NCBI RefSeq assembly: GCF_900143565.1 | Contig: NZ_FREX01000013.1 | Location: 10,277-42,470 of the forward strand | DNA from: Pseudovibrio sp. Alg231-02 | GTDB lineage: Bacteria; Pseudomonadota; Alphaproteobacteria; Rhizobiales; Stappiaceae | Length of the DNA: 32,194 bases | Reading direction: 5' to 3' | In this document: one piece after another, positions 7,059 to 13,873 of the stretch | Layout: the number at the start of each line of letters is the position of its first letter | Numbering within the stretch: position 1 is the first letter of the stretch | The notes under the pieces: model-generated | Told to the model about the DNA's origin: nothing | The model's input: the letters and a program-made list of their open reading frames with translations, nothing else | The model's database searches: none | Made by a program: the position numbers and the translations under genes

Positions 7059-9672
7059 TTTCGACTCGTGATCTAATTTGTCTACCAAACTCTGAGATAA
7101 TTGTTGAGTTCGCTCTTTCTAGAGCCAAAAGACAATCCCGCTTCTTGCCTCCTTCCAGTATTCTGACTGCATTGGAGTGCGTTTCATTTCTGCTAGAGAA
7201 ACTTGCAAAAGCGGCTAACTGAAGAAAACAAACGTATCTTTCATCCTCAATATCGTCGATTTCATCGACAATGATTGAGTTAGTCTGGTCAACTATATCA
7301 TCAAGATTTCGGGCAAAGTTTTTTTGCATAAATGACGTGGCAGTATCATCATCTAAGTTATTCAAATAGCTAGTAAGGACACTAACATTAACTACATCCG
7401 TTTCTCCGGAGTAAAAAATCAAATAATAAACTAGCTCACGAAGTGGCGTTAGAAGGTAGTGGTTAGATTGCGCGCTGATGAGTACCTCTTGCGAAAATTC
7501 AACATCCTGTTCCTTCTGAAGTTCAAATGGGAGTGAGGACAAAATAAATGGAAACAGCGATAAAAACTCATCGAAATTTTCAACTTCATCTTGAACAAGC
7601 TCATTACTGCTCTTTCGAGCTAGCAAGTAGCTATATTTGCCGACTCCTTCAGATGACTGTAATTGTTGTACTGCAGCCCATCGATCTCGAAACCATTCAA
7701 TTCCTTCTTTCGTTGCAGTATCAACCCAATATGCCGCTATGATGTAATCCCTCAGCTCATCATACGTAAAACTGACAGCTTCTTTTTCTAATGATGTCAA
7801 AGATTCCTTTGGGATTTCTCTTCGGAGAATAACCTCTTCGTCTAACAGCCAATCGATTACTTTCCGCTCATCATCTGAGAAATCGTTTACTTCAATCGAG
7901 GAGGTATCTTTTGCAATAAAGGCCTGCTCAACCAACTTAAAAAGAACTGAAATGACATTTCTTAACTTAGATTTTTTGACTATCTTTTCTAGATATTTTT
8001 TAAATATATCAATCTTATAAAGTTCGTACACATCGCCGAGATCTTCATTGCGATAGAGTTCACAGAAGATCCTCATAAGCAAAAGATCTCGCCGTAAAAA
8101 ACTCCTAGCGCGTTGTGAAAGATTAGCCTTGATAGAGAAGTGCTTGAAGTATGCTTTCAGCATTCTTCCTCTAACTCGATCAGAAATACCTCCTTCAATT
8201 TTCTTTATGTAAACGCTTTTACAATCTACCGCATCTTGCTTTAAGTCTTGAAATTTATGTTCGAAGAACTCGCTTCTGCATGTTACGAGTACCTTGATAC
8301 CTTCATATTGAGAAACTGCACTCAGAAAATCCTTCAGATCAAAATTGATCTCATCCAGTTTTCGAACTTCATTTAGTCCATCGATAAAAACTACAATGTT
8401 TTTATCCAACTTCTTGCTCAACCGAGAGAGTAAATCTAATAACTCAAATTTATCTCGGATATCATTCAAGTATTTGTTGTTGGTTATGTAATCAACCAAA
8501 CTGACTGTTTGTTGCCCGTTCAACTCACGAGCAGGAATGTAAATTGCTGGAATGTTAAATTTGCCGCAAAAATCATCTGCCAAGTTGCAAATAAAATTTG
8601 TCTTTCCCTGCCCGGCTGCTCCAGTAACCATTAGAAGTTGAGCCAATGAGTATTCAAAATATTTTAGTGTATCGCTTAGAATATTTGAGATTTCCATTGC
8701 GGCGCCCATCATCTGATATTTCATCACCTGATGCATTTGCTCAAACTCAGGTTTAACAGTGAGAGCCTCACCACCTCGATAGAAATTGAGCTGTCCTACT
8801 TGCTCGTTTGCGAGATGGAGCGTGTCATAGTTTTTGGAAAGTTCCTTTGTCATCTCTAACAGAGATTTAGATTGGTCGGAGATACAATCGATCGACACTA
8901 TATCGGGGTCTAGTTGATCTACCCCTTGAAGAGACAGAGTTTCATTTAACCGCTCAAAATCTATTACTTCTAACTTATCAAAGGCCTTACCTTTAAAGTG
9001 AGTTGGATTAAGAAAAAATCGAGCCAAATCTTTATATGGCTTAGTTTCTGCAAATATTTCTGGGATGTACTTCCCAGAGCTCTTCTCATATTCAATTCTC
9101 TTATTACTCAGTTTGAAGAAATGCTCTTGATCTTGCAGAAAGCTCTCAAAGCGTTGATGGACTTCGAACTCTCGACGAACAATAGCCTCAAATTCGCTTA
9201 CCTTTGCTGTATCAAAACCTTTCACGACTTTTAATAAATCGCGGTAATCTAGGATATCCTCGTCAGGCTTAAAAGCTAGCTCTGACGCGAGAGATAATAA
9301 TTTTTTTGAAGTATATGAAGACTGCTTTGAAGTTAATACATATACATAAACCTTATCGAATTTATTATTTAACTTATGTTTTTTAAATTGCTTTAATGTA
9401 TGCTCTATCTTTGCTGATTTTGCAGATGATGTTACTTGAAAGGAAACTCGAGCACCTTCATCACCAAGGTCAACAGCGGGATAGTTATCTTCGTATGAGT
9501 TCATATTTTTCAAGTTCGGACAATCATACAGATAACCGAGAATTGGAATAAAAATATCTTCTGCGTGAGTATTAATATCAAAGTTGCCAACTGAGTTGTT
9601 AACATCAACCTCATGCTGGATCTTGCTAAAGCAAGAGGAGATACTATCAATTAGACTATCTCGAACGGCCAT
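7039..9672 (-). CDS. STAND ATPase with N-terminal SMEK domain and NACHT-type NTPase (Avs/NLR-like defence protein)
   Basis: About 877 residues from ATG 9672; in-frame ATG 9681 and GTG 9690 are alternatives. Residues 1-150 resemble the SMEK domain: YPAVDLGDEGARVSFQVTSS followed by KSAKIEHTLKQFKK and VYVYVLTSKQ. The NTPase core has Walker A GAAGQGKT (about 351-358), Walker B VVFIDGLNE (427-435, the NACHT-style D-G-x-N-E) and sensor-like VLVTCRSE (462-469). A long helical C-terminus of more than 300 residues, without clear repeats, would be the sensor. Proteins of this layout act as bacterial NLR-like antiphage proteins: the C-terminus detects a phage product, the ATPase oligomerises and the N-terminal effector fires. 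It is first in the operon, and its AT-rich coding sequence suggests transfer. Confidence 0.8.
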   Translation of the reverse strand: MAVRDSLIDSISSCFSKIQHEVDVNNSVGNFDINTHAEDIFIPILGYLYDCPNLKNMNSYEDNYPAVDLGDEGARVSFQVTSSAKSAKIEHTLKQFKKHKLNNKFDKVYVYVLTSKQSSYTSKKLLSLASELAFKPDEDILDYRDLLKVVKGFDTAKVSEFEAIVRREFEVHQRFESFLQDQEHFFKLSNKRIEYEKSSGKYIPEIFAETKPYKDLARFFLNPTHFKGKAFDKLEVIDFERLNETLSLQGVDQLDPDIVSIDCISDQSKSLLEMTKELSKNYDTLHLANEQVGQLNFYRGGEALTVKPEFEQMHQVMKYQMMGAAMEISNILSDTLKYFEYSLAQLLMVTGAAGQGKTNFICNLADDFCGKFNIPAIYIPARELNGQQTVSLVDYITNNKYLNDIRDKFELLDLLSRLSKKLDKNIVVFIDGLNEVRKLDEINFDLKDFLSAVSQYEGIKVLVTCRSEFFEHKFQDLKQDAVDCKSVYIKKIEGGISDRVRGRMLKAYFKHFSIKANLSQRARSFLRRDLLLMRIFCELYRNEDLGDVYELYKIDIFKKYLEKIVKKSKLRNVISVLFKLVEQAFIAKDTSSIEVNDFSDDERKVIDWLLDEEVILRREIPKESLTSLEKEAVSFTYDELRDYIIAAYWVDTATKEGIEWFRDRWAAVQQLQSSEGVGKYSYLLARKSSNELVQDEVENFDEFLSLFPFILSSLPFELQKEQDVEFSQEVLISAQSNHYLLTPLRELVYYLIFYSGETDVVNVSVLTSYLNNLDDDTATSFMQKNFARNLDDIVDQTNSIIVDEIDDIEDERYVCFLQLAAFASFSSRNETHSNAVRILEGGKKRDCLLALERANSTIISEFGRQIRSRVENVRSNK

Positions 9673-9701
9673 CTTAATCATCCAGCTCACATCTTAATCA
9701 T
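9670..9701 (-). repeat. 12-bp direct repeat at the STAND gene start
   Basis: CATCTTAATCAT occurs at 9670-9681 and again at 9690-9701, a 20-bp step. Read on the minus strand each copy is ATGATTAAGATG. The downstream copy supplies the in-frame ATG codons at 9681 and 9672. The upstream copy starts a four-codon frame ending in TGA at the GTG 9690. Confidence 0.6.
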
Positions 9702-9797
9702 TCCCATTGATAGTTGCGACATATCGTTGACACAATCAATATGACTAAGTAATTTGCCCTTTCCCCAGCATCTCCTCACAAAAAGCATGTTTAATAC

Positions 9798-10295
9798 CTA
9801 TTGGAACTCCCCTGCCACATGTCCTAACCCATTGCGCATCAACCTCGAAACGTAGTCGCGCGTCGCTCTGCTTGGCGTCCCCGCCTCCCGCTTGGCTTCG
9901 TTCTCCTCGAAGCCAATGGCCGCTTCTGTGATGGATAGCCCCTGCCCGGCGATGGCGAATACTGCCTGCGATTGATCAGGCCCCAAGAGGGCTGCGATCT
10001 GCTCCAGTGTTCGGTTTGCGTCTGTGGTGGAGACAAGAAGCCAGTCGCGCACTTTGCGGCTGCAATCTACGCGGGGCTGGGTGAAGTCGATGGAGCTGGC
10101 TTGCCCTTCACACTCAGCATACAGCGCCCGGATCTTACAACCTGCCAGGTATTGCTGCTTGTTGATGTGTTTATTGTTGTAGAGCCATTCCAGCGCCTGC
10201 CCGCGTTGATACTTTGCTCGGCGCAGCGCTTCTTGCTTTTGCTCTTTCTTGGTGCCGCGCAAGCGGAGTGGGTCTGTATTCTTAGAGTTCAACAT
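9798..10295 (-). CDS. Phage protein, DUF6456-like / late-regulator-like
   Basis: This 165-residue basic protein has ATG 10295 overlapping the preceding gene by 14 bases. The N-terminus is Lys/Arg-rich (RGTKKEQKQEALRRAKYQRG). A middle stretch, HINKQQYLAGCKIRALYAEC, resembles the 'AGxxlRxxY' pattern of DUF6456 proteins. The C-terminal half (LLGPDQSQAVFAIAGQGLSI, then RDYVSRLMRNGLGHVA) looks like a helix-turn-helix-type region. It is the last gene of the replication cluster, where lambdoid phages carry a late antiterminator, so a regulatory role is possible. The domain match is from memory and moderate. Confidence 0.55.
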   Translation of the reverse strand: MLNSKNTDPLRLRGTKKEQKQEALRRAKYQRGQALEWLYNNKHINKQQYLAGCKIRALYAECEGQASSIDFTQPRVDCSRKVRDWLLVSTTDANRTLEQIAALLGPDQSQAVFAIAGQGLSITEAAIGFEENEAKREAGTPSRATRDYVSRLMRNGLGHVAGEFQ

Positions 10296-10947
10296 CCTGC
10301 ATCTCCCCGTGTCGTAAAACTTCTTTGGCGATCAGGCCCGCCAGCCGTTCACGCCGCCGCTCAAAAGTATCTGCCATCAACTGAATTGGATGGTTTGGCG
10401 GGAGCGCTGCGAGCTCCCGTGTGGTTTCCCCGCGCAACACGTCCAGAGCAGTTTGCACCTGCCCGGCCACGCGCCGGTTGCGCTCCATTGTGGCGACCAC
10501 GAGAGTTTCAGTTTCCGCCATATCCGGCAGGCGCTTTTCCCGGCGCACAAAGTCCACCAGATCCGCTTGCCAGCCAGCAAGGCATGCCGAAAGCGCAGTG
10601 TCTGCATTCGCTCCCACCATCACCTTGATCGCCACATACTCCGGCCATGGATAGCCGCCCACCTGCAGGTTGGGTTCTGGAGCGCCTTCCAGCTGCCGTT
10701 GGGCTTCTGTGCAGGCTTTCACACACTCCCCGACAAACGGCCAAACAGTGCTTTTTGCGGCCAATACCAACGCATCCGCTCCGGCTTTCAGCACGTCCTC
10801 TGAAAACCCGCTTAGCTTCTCCCGCAAAGAGGTGAAATAGGCTTCCTCGTTACTGCCCGGTACCTTCTTGAAAGTGCCCCCCATCGTACTCAAAAAGTGC
10901 AGTGCTATGAGGTCGTGGGGAGGTTTTTCCTGTGGTGCAGCGTTCAT
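10282..10947 (-). CDS. Phage replication-module protein, unknown function
   Basis: This 221-residue protein starts at ATG 10947 and overlaps the stop of the upstream initiator-like gene by four bases (ATGA), so translation is probably coupled. It is soluble and largely helical, with FLSTMGGTFKKVPGSNEEAYF near the N-terminus, a central ECVKACTEAQRQLEG helix and a charged C-terminal helix (TFERRRERLAGLIAKEVLRH). No Walker or zinc motif is seen. Position directly after the initiator-like gene is where lambdoid phages carry a helicase loader, but without a P-loop this stays a guess from order. Confidence 0.6.
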   Translation of the reverse strand: MNAAPQEKPPHDLIALHFLSTMGGTFKKVPGSNEEAYFTSLREKLSGFSEDVLKAGADALVLAAKSTVWPFVGECVKACTEAQRQLEGAPEPNLQVGGYPWPEYVAIKVMVGANADTALSACLAGWQADLVDFVRREKRLPDMAETETLVVATMERNRRVAGQVQTALDVLRGETTRELAALPPNHPIQLMADTFERRRERLAGLIAKEVLRHGEMQDVEL

Positions 10948-11837
10948 ACGTAGCCCTCACCAAACACTTTGGTGATCGCCGCCCGGCAACGCTCTGCAGA
11001 TCTGTCGAGATCCCGCGCCCGCGCTGCTTTGGCCTTGCTGCCATCTGGTATGAAGCGGCCTTCAATCTTGCCCAGCTCTTCCCGGCTGCGTTTGGCCGCA
11101 AGAATGGCGCGGGTGAAGTAGTTGAGGCTGCGCGGTTGCTCTGGCGCACGCCCCAAAACATGGGCAATCGTGGGCTTTACGTCCTTTTCAAGATCGCACC
11201 CATGGATCAACCAGCCCCAAACCGGGTTTAGGCCGCCCCGCACCTGTGCTGTTGTTGGATCCAACCCAAGTGACTGTAGAAACCGGCTGCAGCCCTCAAC
11301 AAACCTCTGCCCGGCTCTATCCGCAATTGTGGGAGCTTTTGAGAGTGGTGAAGCGTTTTCGCATAAAGACCTACTCGCAGCCGCTTTGTCTTCTTCTTCT
11401 TTAGGTTTTAAGGACTCGTTCTTATAGGTGCCGATCTGGGGTGGCAGGGCCTGCCGACTTTCACGCGAAGCTTTAAGCTCATTTACATGAGCTGTATGCG
11501 GAACATCCTCTATAAGGTCGCGCTGCTCTTCCTCCTCCTCTTTAAGCGCCCGCATCACACGGTAGGTGTGGGAGCAACTGCCTCCATCCGGGCGGATACC
11601 AGCCATTACTTTCAGCCATCCAGCCTTACCCAGGTTACCAATGGATTTTTGAACCGTAGAACGCGCAATCTCCAACTGCCGGGCAATCTTCACTTGACTG
11701 CGATAGGTCACGCCGTTGCCATCCGTGGAACAGCACAGAACGCCCAGCACCTGAATATCACGCGGTTTCAACCGCCGGTCCTCAAACACACCTGCGGGAA
11801 TAAAAGACAAACGGGGACGGTTAACAGGTCTAGGCAT
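10944..11837 (-). CDS. Phage replication initiator-like helix-turn-helix protein
   Basis: This 297-residue protein has ATG 11837 behind a strong AGGAGGTTATAAA site. Residues about 26-75 form a winged helix-turn-helix: KPRDIQVLGVLCC, SQVKIARQLEIARSTVQKSI and LGKAGWLKV, as in MarR/Rep-type DNA-binding domains of plasmid and phage initiators. A Glu-rich linker (about 98-106) is followed by a helical C-terminal domain with GGLNPVWGWLIHGCDLEKDV. Such proteins bind origin repeats and recruit the replication machinery. It heads a three-gene minus-strand cluster downstream of the Cro-like gene, the usual early-gene order of lambdoid phages. A transcription-factor role is the alternative. Confidence 0.65.
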   Translation of the reverse strand: MPRPVNRPRLSFIPAGVFEDRRLKPRDIQVLGVLCCSTDGNGVTYRSQVKIARQLEIARSTVQKSIGNLGKAGWLKVMAGIRPDGGSCSHTYRVMRALKEEEEEQRDLIEDVPHTAHVNELKASRESRQALPPQIGTYKNESLKPKEEEDKAAASRSLCENASPLSKAPTIADRAGQRFVEGCSRFLQSLGLDPTTAQVRGGLNPVWGWLIHGCDLEKDVKPTIAHVLGRAPEQPRSLNYFTRAILAAKRSREELGKIEGRFIPDGSKAKAARARDLDRSAERCRAAITKVFGEGYV

Positions 11838-11984
11838 TTTATAACCTCCTGAGCAGTGCGGATAATTGGATAAGTGAGAACTAGAAAATCAGTGGCGGAA
11901 TACGCGCTCTGATTACAAAGGGATTGAAGCTAACAAGGTGACTTGTAACTATACCCTCAGAACAGCCCTAGCGGCTTGTGGTGG

Positions 11985-12209
11985 TCACGGTCCCATAGCT
12001 TTCCGTCTCCCGTTGCCACGTCTCCAATTGAAGAGATGGCGTGGTAGTTCTATATTGGCGACAAGCGCCAGCTGCTCCATCTCATGGAACCATGCAGCAG
12101 GAAAACGCCCCGCTTTAGCAGCATTGCAAATTGCTGACGAGCCAACTCCCAGTCGTTTTGAAAGCACGTCAACCTTGAGTTCCTTAACAACATTACTTGC
12201 GCTTTTCAT
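11985..12209 (-). CDS. Cro-like phage regulator
   Basis: A product of about 74 residues starts from ATG 12209; ATG 12224 is in frame but lies inside the operator-like dyad at 12219-12235, which favours the downstream start. NVVKELKVDVLSKRLGVGSS and AICNAAKAGRFPAAWFHEME make a compact helix-turn-helix with the recognition turn at GVGSSAICNAAKAG, similar to Cro/CII-type phage regulators. It diverges from the CI-like gene at 12296, the standard lysis/lysogeny arrangement. It probably represses the CI promoter and opens the early genes downstream. A role in lysis commitment is inferred. Confidence 0.7.
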   Translation of the reverse strand: MKSASNVVKELKVDVLSKRLGVGSSAICNAAKAGRFPAAWFHEMEQLALVANIELPRHLFNWRRGNGRRKAMGP

Positions 12210-12218
12210 GGTGTGATT

Positions 12219-12278
12219 ATTCATTTTTAGTGAACTCAGTCAACATCAACAAAATAGAAATATCCATTATTTGTGAAT
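12219..12278. promoter_or_regulatory. Divergent operator region of the Cro/CI switch (two 17-bp dyads)
   Basis: Two copies of an ATTCA-N7-TGAAT-type dyad: ATTCATTTTTAGTGAAC at 12219-12235 and ATCCATTATTTGTGAAT at 12262-12278. They match the two perfect copies at 12780-12826. They sit between the divergent Cro-like and CI-like starts and are the expected repressor sites. Confidence 0.55.
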
Positions 12279-12295
12279 TATGCGACAGTAGCACC

Positions 12296-12610
12296 ATGAA
12301 GAACACAGATGAATTCAGCCATGATAATGTCGCCAACAGGTTGACTTGGTTAAGAAACTTCCTAGGACTGAACCAAAAAGAGTTCGCCAAAAGCATCGGC
12401 GTTTTGCCTACTCAGCAAAATAACTGGGAAGCAGCCAAACAGCGCCTATCTCTTCAAGGGGCGCTAAAAATAAACTCTATTTATGGAACGTCTCTGGATT
12501 TTCTATTTCTAGGAAGAGCCGATACGTTGCCGCAAAACATGCGCAAAGCTTGGGTATCAAGACCCCTTGACAAAAATTCAATAAAATCAAGCGATAAACC
12601 TGAAATTTGA
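12296..12610 (+). CDS. CI-like XRE-family phage repressor
   Basis: The start is ATG 12296; the open frame upstream to 12197 crosses the operators and is unlikely to be translated. The 104-residue protein has an XRE helix-turn-helix at about residues 12-65: RLTWLRNFLGLNQKEFAKSI, PTQQNNWEAAKQRL and GALKINSIYGTSLDFLFLG. No C-terminal protease (LexA/Ser-Lys) domain is present, so induction would not be by RecA-driven self-cleavage. It probably keeps the prophage silent by binding the 17-bp dyads at 12219-12278 and 12780-12826. The short Ser/Lys-rich tail is plain. Confidence 0.75.
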   Translation: MKNTDEFSHDNVANRLTWLRNFLGLNQKEFAKSIGVLPTQQNNWEAAKQRLSLQGALKINSIYGTSLDFLFLGRADTLPQNMRKAWVSRPLDKNSIKSSDKPEI

Positions 12611-12779
12611 GAGGCTTCAGCCAGCAACTGTAATCGTTCCTCGTCACACATTTCAAACCCCATAAAGCTAAACAAATAGGCAGGTTTATCGTCAACAATT
12701 ACCTAATAACCAAGATTAAAGAATTTGATTAAAACACAAACCAGCATCCCTCTGATCTCAATTTTTGAAATACAACATA

Positions 12780-12832
12780 ATTCATTATTTGTGAATTAGT
12801 GAATTGACAATTCACTTTTTATGAATTTCAAT
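12780..12832 (+). promoter_or_regulatory. Repressor-controlled early promoter with two 17-bp operators
   Basis: Perfect dyads ATTCATTATTTGTGAAT (12780-12796) and ATTCACTTTTTATGAAT (12810-12826) flank TTGACA (12804-12809), a consensus -35. A -10-like TTCAAT follows at 12827-12832 after 17 bases, and the second operator fills the spacer. GTGAATTGACAATTCAC (12799-12815) is a third overlapping palindrome. The promoter points at the genes from 12857 on, so the CI-like protein probably controls them. Confidence 0.6.
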
Positions 12833-12856
12833 TCCACCAGTTGATTACCTTTCAAT

Positions 12857-13087
12857 ATGGAGGAATTGGAATTGCAAATCTTCAATAGCAATGGCCTGCC
12901 AGCCAGCCCGTCCGCACATAGTCTTTCCAGCTACTACAGCTTACTGCAGCCAGAAATTTTCAGCCTTGAACGGTTGGTTGAGGCTGCGCCTCTCCCTTTG
13001 AGTGAACGCGGCGAACTTGCGCAAATTATCGCAATCCGCTTTTCCAGCGGCGCAAATCGCACTCTTTCCATAGCTCCAACTCAGTGA
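12857..13087 (+). CDS. Small phage early protein
   Basis: This 76-residue frame from ATG 12857 has no ribosome-binding site upstream of that ATG. GGAGG at 12859-12863 lies eight bases before an in-frame TTG at 12872, so the real start may be TTG 12872, giving 71 residues. The product is soluble, with the helix FSLERLVEAAPLPLSERGEL in the middle. I do not recognise it. It is first in the three-gene early unit behind the operator-controlled promoter and ends nine bases before the next start. Confidence 0.5.
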   Translation: MEELELQIFNSNGLPASPSAHSLSSYYSLLQPEIFSLERLVEAAPLPLSERGELAQIIAIRFSSGANRTLSIAPTQ

Positions 13088-13095
13088 GGTTCAAC

Positions 13096-13662
13096 ATGGC
13101 ACCTCGCAAAACCACCCCAGAAGCGGAAGCAGTAGCCGAACAAGCCAGGCAAGCACAAAGCACCAAAGCTGCGGTAACCAAGCCTAAGACCAAGACCACC
13201 CCGGCGAAGACTGCCCCGAAAAAAGCTATACCAGCAAAAACACAAACCGGGTCGAACAGCTCCGGCATTGCAGCCGATCATCTGCAAAGTTTCTTTGACC
13301 GCATTGAGCGGCTGGAAGTTGAGAAAAAAGGCATCGCTGACGACATCAAAGACGTATTCGCAGAAGCCAAAGGCAACGGGTTTGATGTGCCCACCATGCG
13401 GGCGATCCTGAAAATCAAAAAACAGAAGCCATCAGAGCGTGAAGAGCAGGAATCAATGCTGGACCTCTACATGCACGCTCTGGGCATGCTGGAAGGCGAT
13501 CTGGACGAAGCTCAACAGCTTGGCATAGACGCAGCAAGCGCAGGCAAGGCAGTCACAGACAACCTCTACATGACCGAGGATCCACGCTTCAAAAAATGGG
13601 AACAAGGCTGGCAAATGCAAACAGCCTTCCTGGCAGCGCAAGACAGAGAAGGCGCAGCGTGA
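13096..13662 (+). CDS. GapR-like (DUF2312) DNA-binding protein with Lys/Ala/Pro tail and RMF-like C-terminus
   Basis: The start is ATG 13096 behind GAGG with six-base spacing; GTG 13084 in frame is less likely. Three parts can be seen in the 188 residues. Residues 1-52 form a histone H1-like Lys/Ala/Pro/Thr tail. Residues about 57-135 are a GapR/DUF2312 domain (ADHLQSFFDRIERLEVEKKG, then AKGNGFDVPTMRAILKIKKQ). The last part has an RMF-like signature (AGKAVTDNLYMTEDPRFKKW, then EQGW). GapR binds overtwisted AT-rich DNA and stimulates topoisomerases in Caulobacter. A phage copy could organise prophage or host DNA, and the RMF-like end hints at ribosome contact. The RMF call is from motif shape only. 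Confidence 0.75.
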   Translation: MAPRKTTPEAEAVAEQARQAQSTKAAVTKPKTKTTPAKTAPKKAIPAKTQTGSNSSGIAADHLQSFFDRIERLEVEKKGIADDIKDVFAEAKGNGFDVPTMRAILKIKKQKPSEREEQESMLDLYMHALGMLEGDLDEAQQLGIDAASAGKAVTDNLYMTEDPRFKKWEQGWQMQTAFLAAQDREGAA

Positions 13663-13666
13663 CGCT

Positions 13667-13873
13667 ATGAAGAAAGGCCCAACCTATCAAGAACTGGAAC
13701 AGGCAACGCGCTTTGCAGCATGGATTGTTGTTGAGTACGGCGAGCAGTACGCCCCCATTTTTGATAGGCTGGAAGCAGAACTAAATAAGCTTTCACCACG
13801 TGAGCGTGCAGTACAGTTCTTGAATTCAAACCCTCCTCAAACCCTCGAAGGTGGCGTGAAGGCAATTCGCTGA
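13667..13873 (+). CDS. Small hypothetical phage protein (68 aa)
   Basis: This 68-residue frame has ATG 13667 four bases after the GapR-like stop, so it is probably coupled to it. TYQELEQATRFAAWIVVEYG is a predicted helix, then a charged amphipathic stretch, DRLEAELNKLSPRERAVQFL. No known family. The 3' end overlaps the converging integrase stop by 37 bases. It is probably a phage accessory gene in the early unit. Confidence 0.5.
   Translation: MKKGPTYQELEQATRFAAWIVVEYGEQYAPIFDRLEAELNKLSPRERAVQFLNSNPPQTLEGGVKAIR

Noticed and set aside
12481-12675. Antisense frame across the 3' end of the CI-like gene with plausible protein composition
   Set aside because: It lies opposite a clear XRE repressor, has no ribosome-binding site and no partner; treated as a shadow frame.
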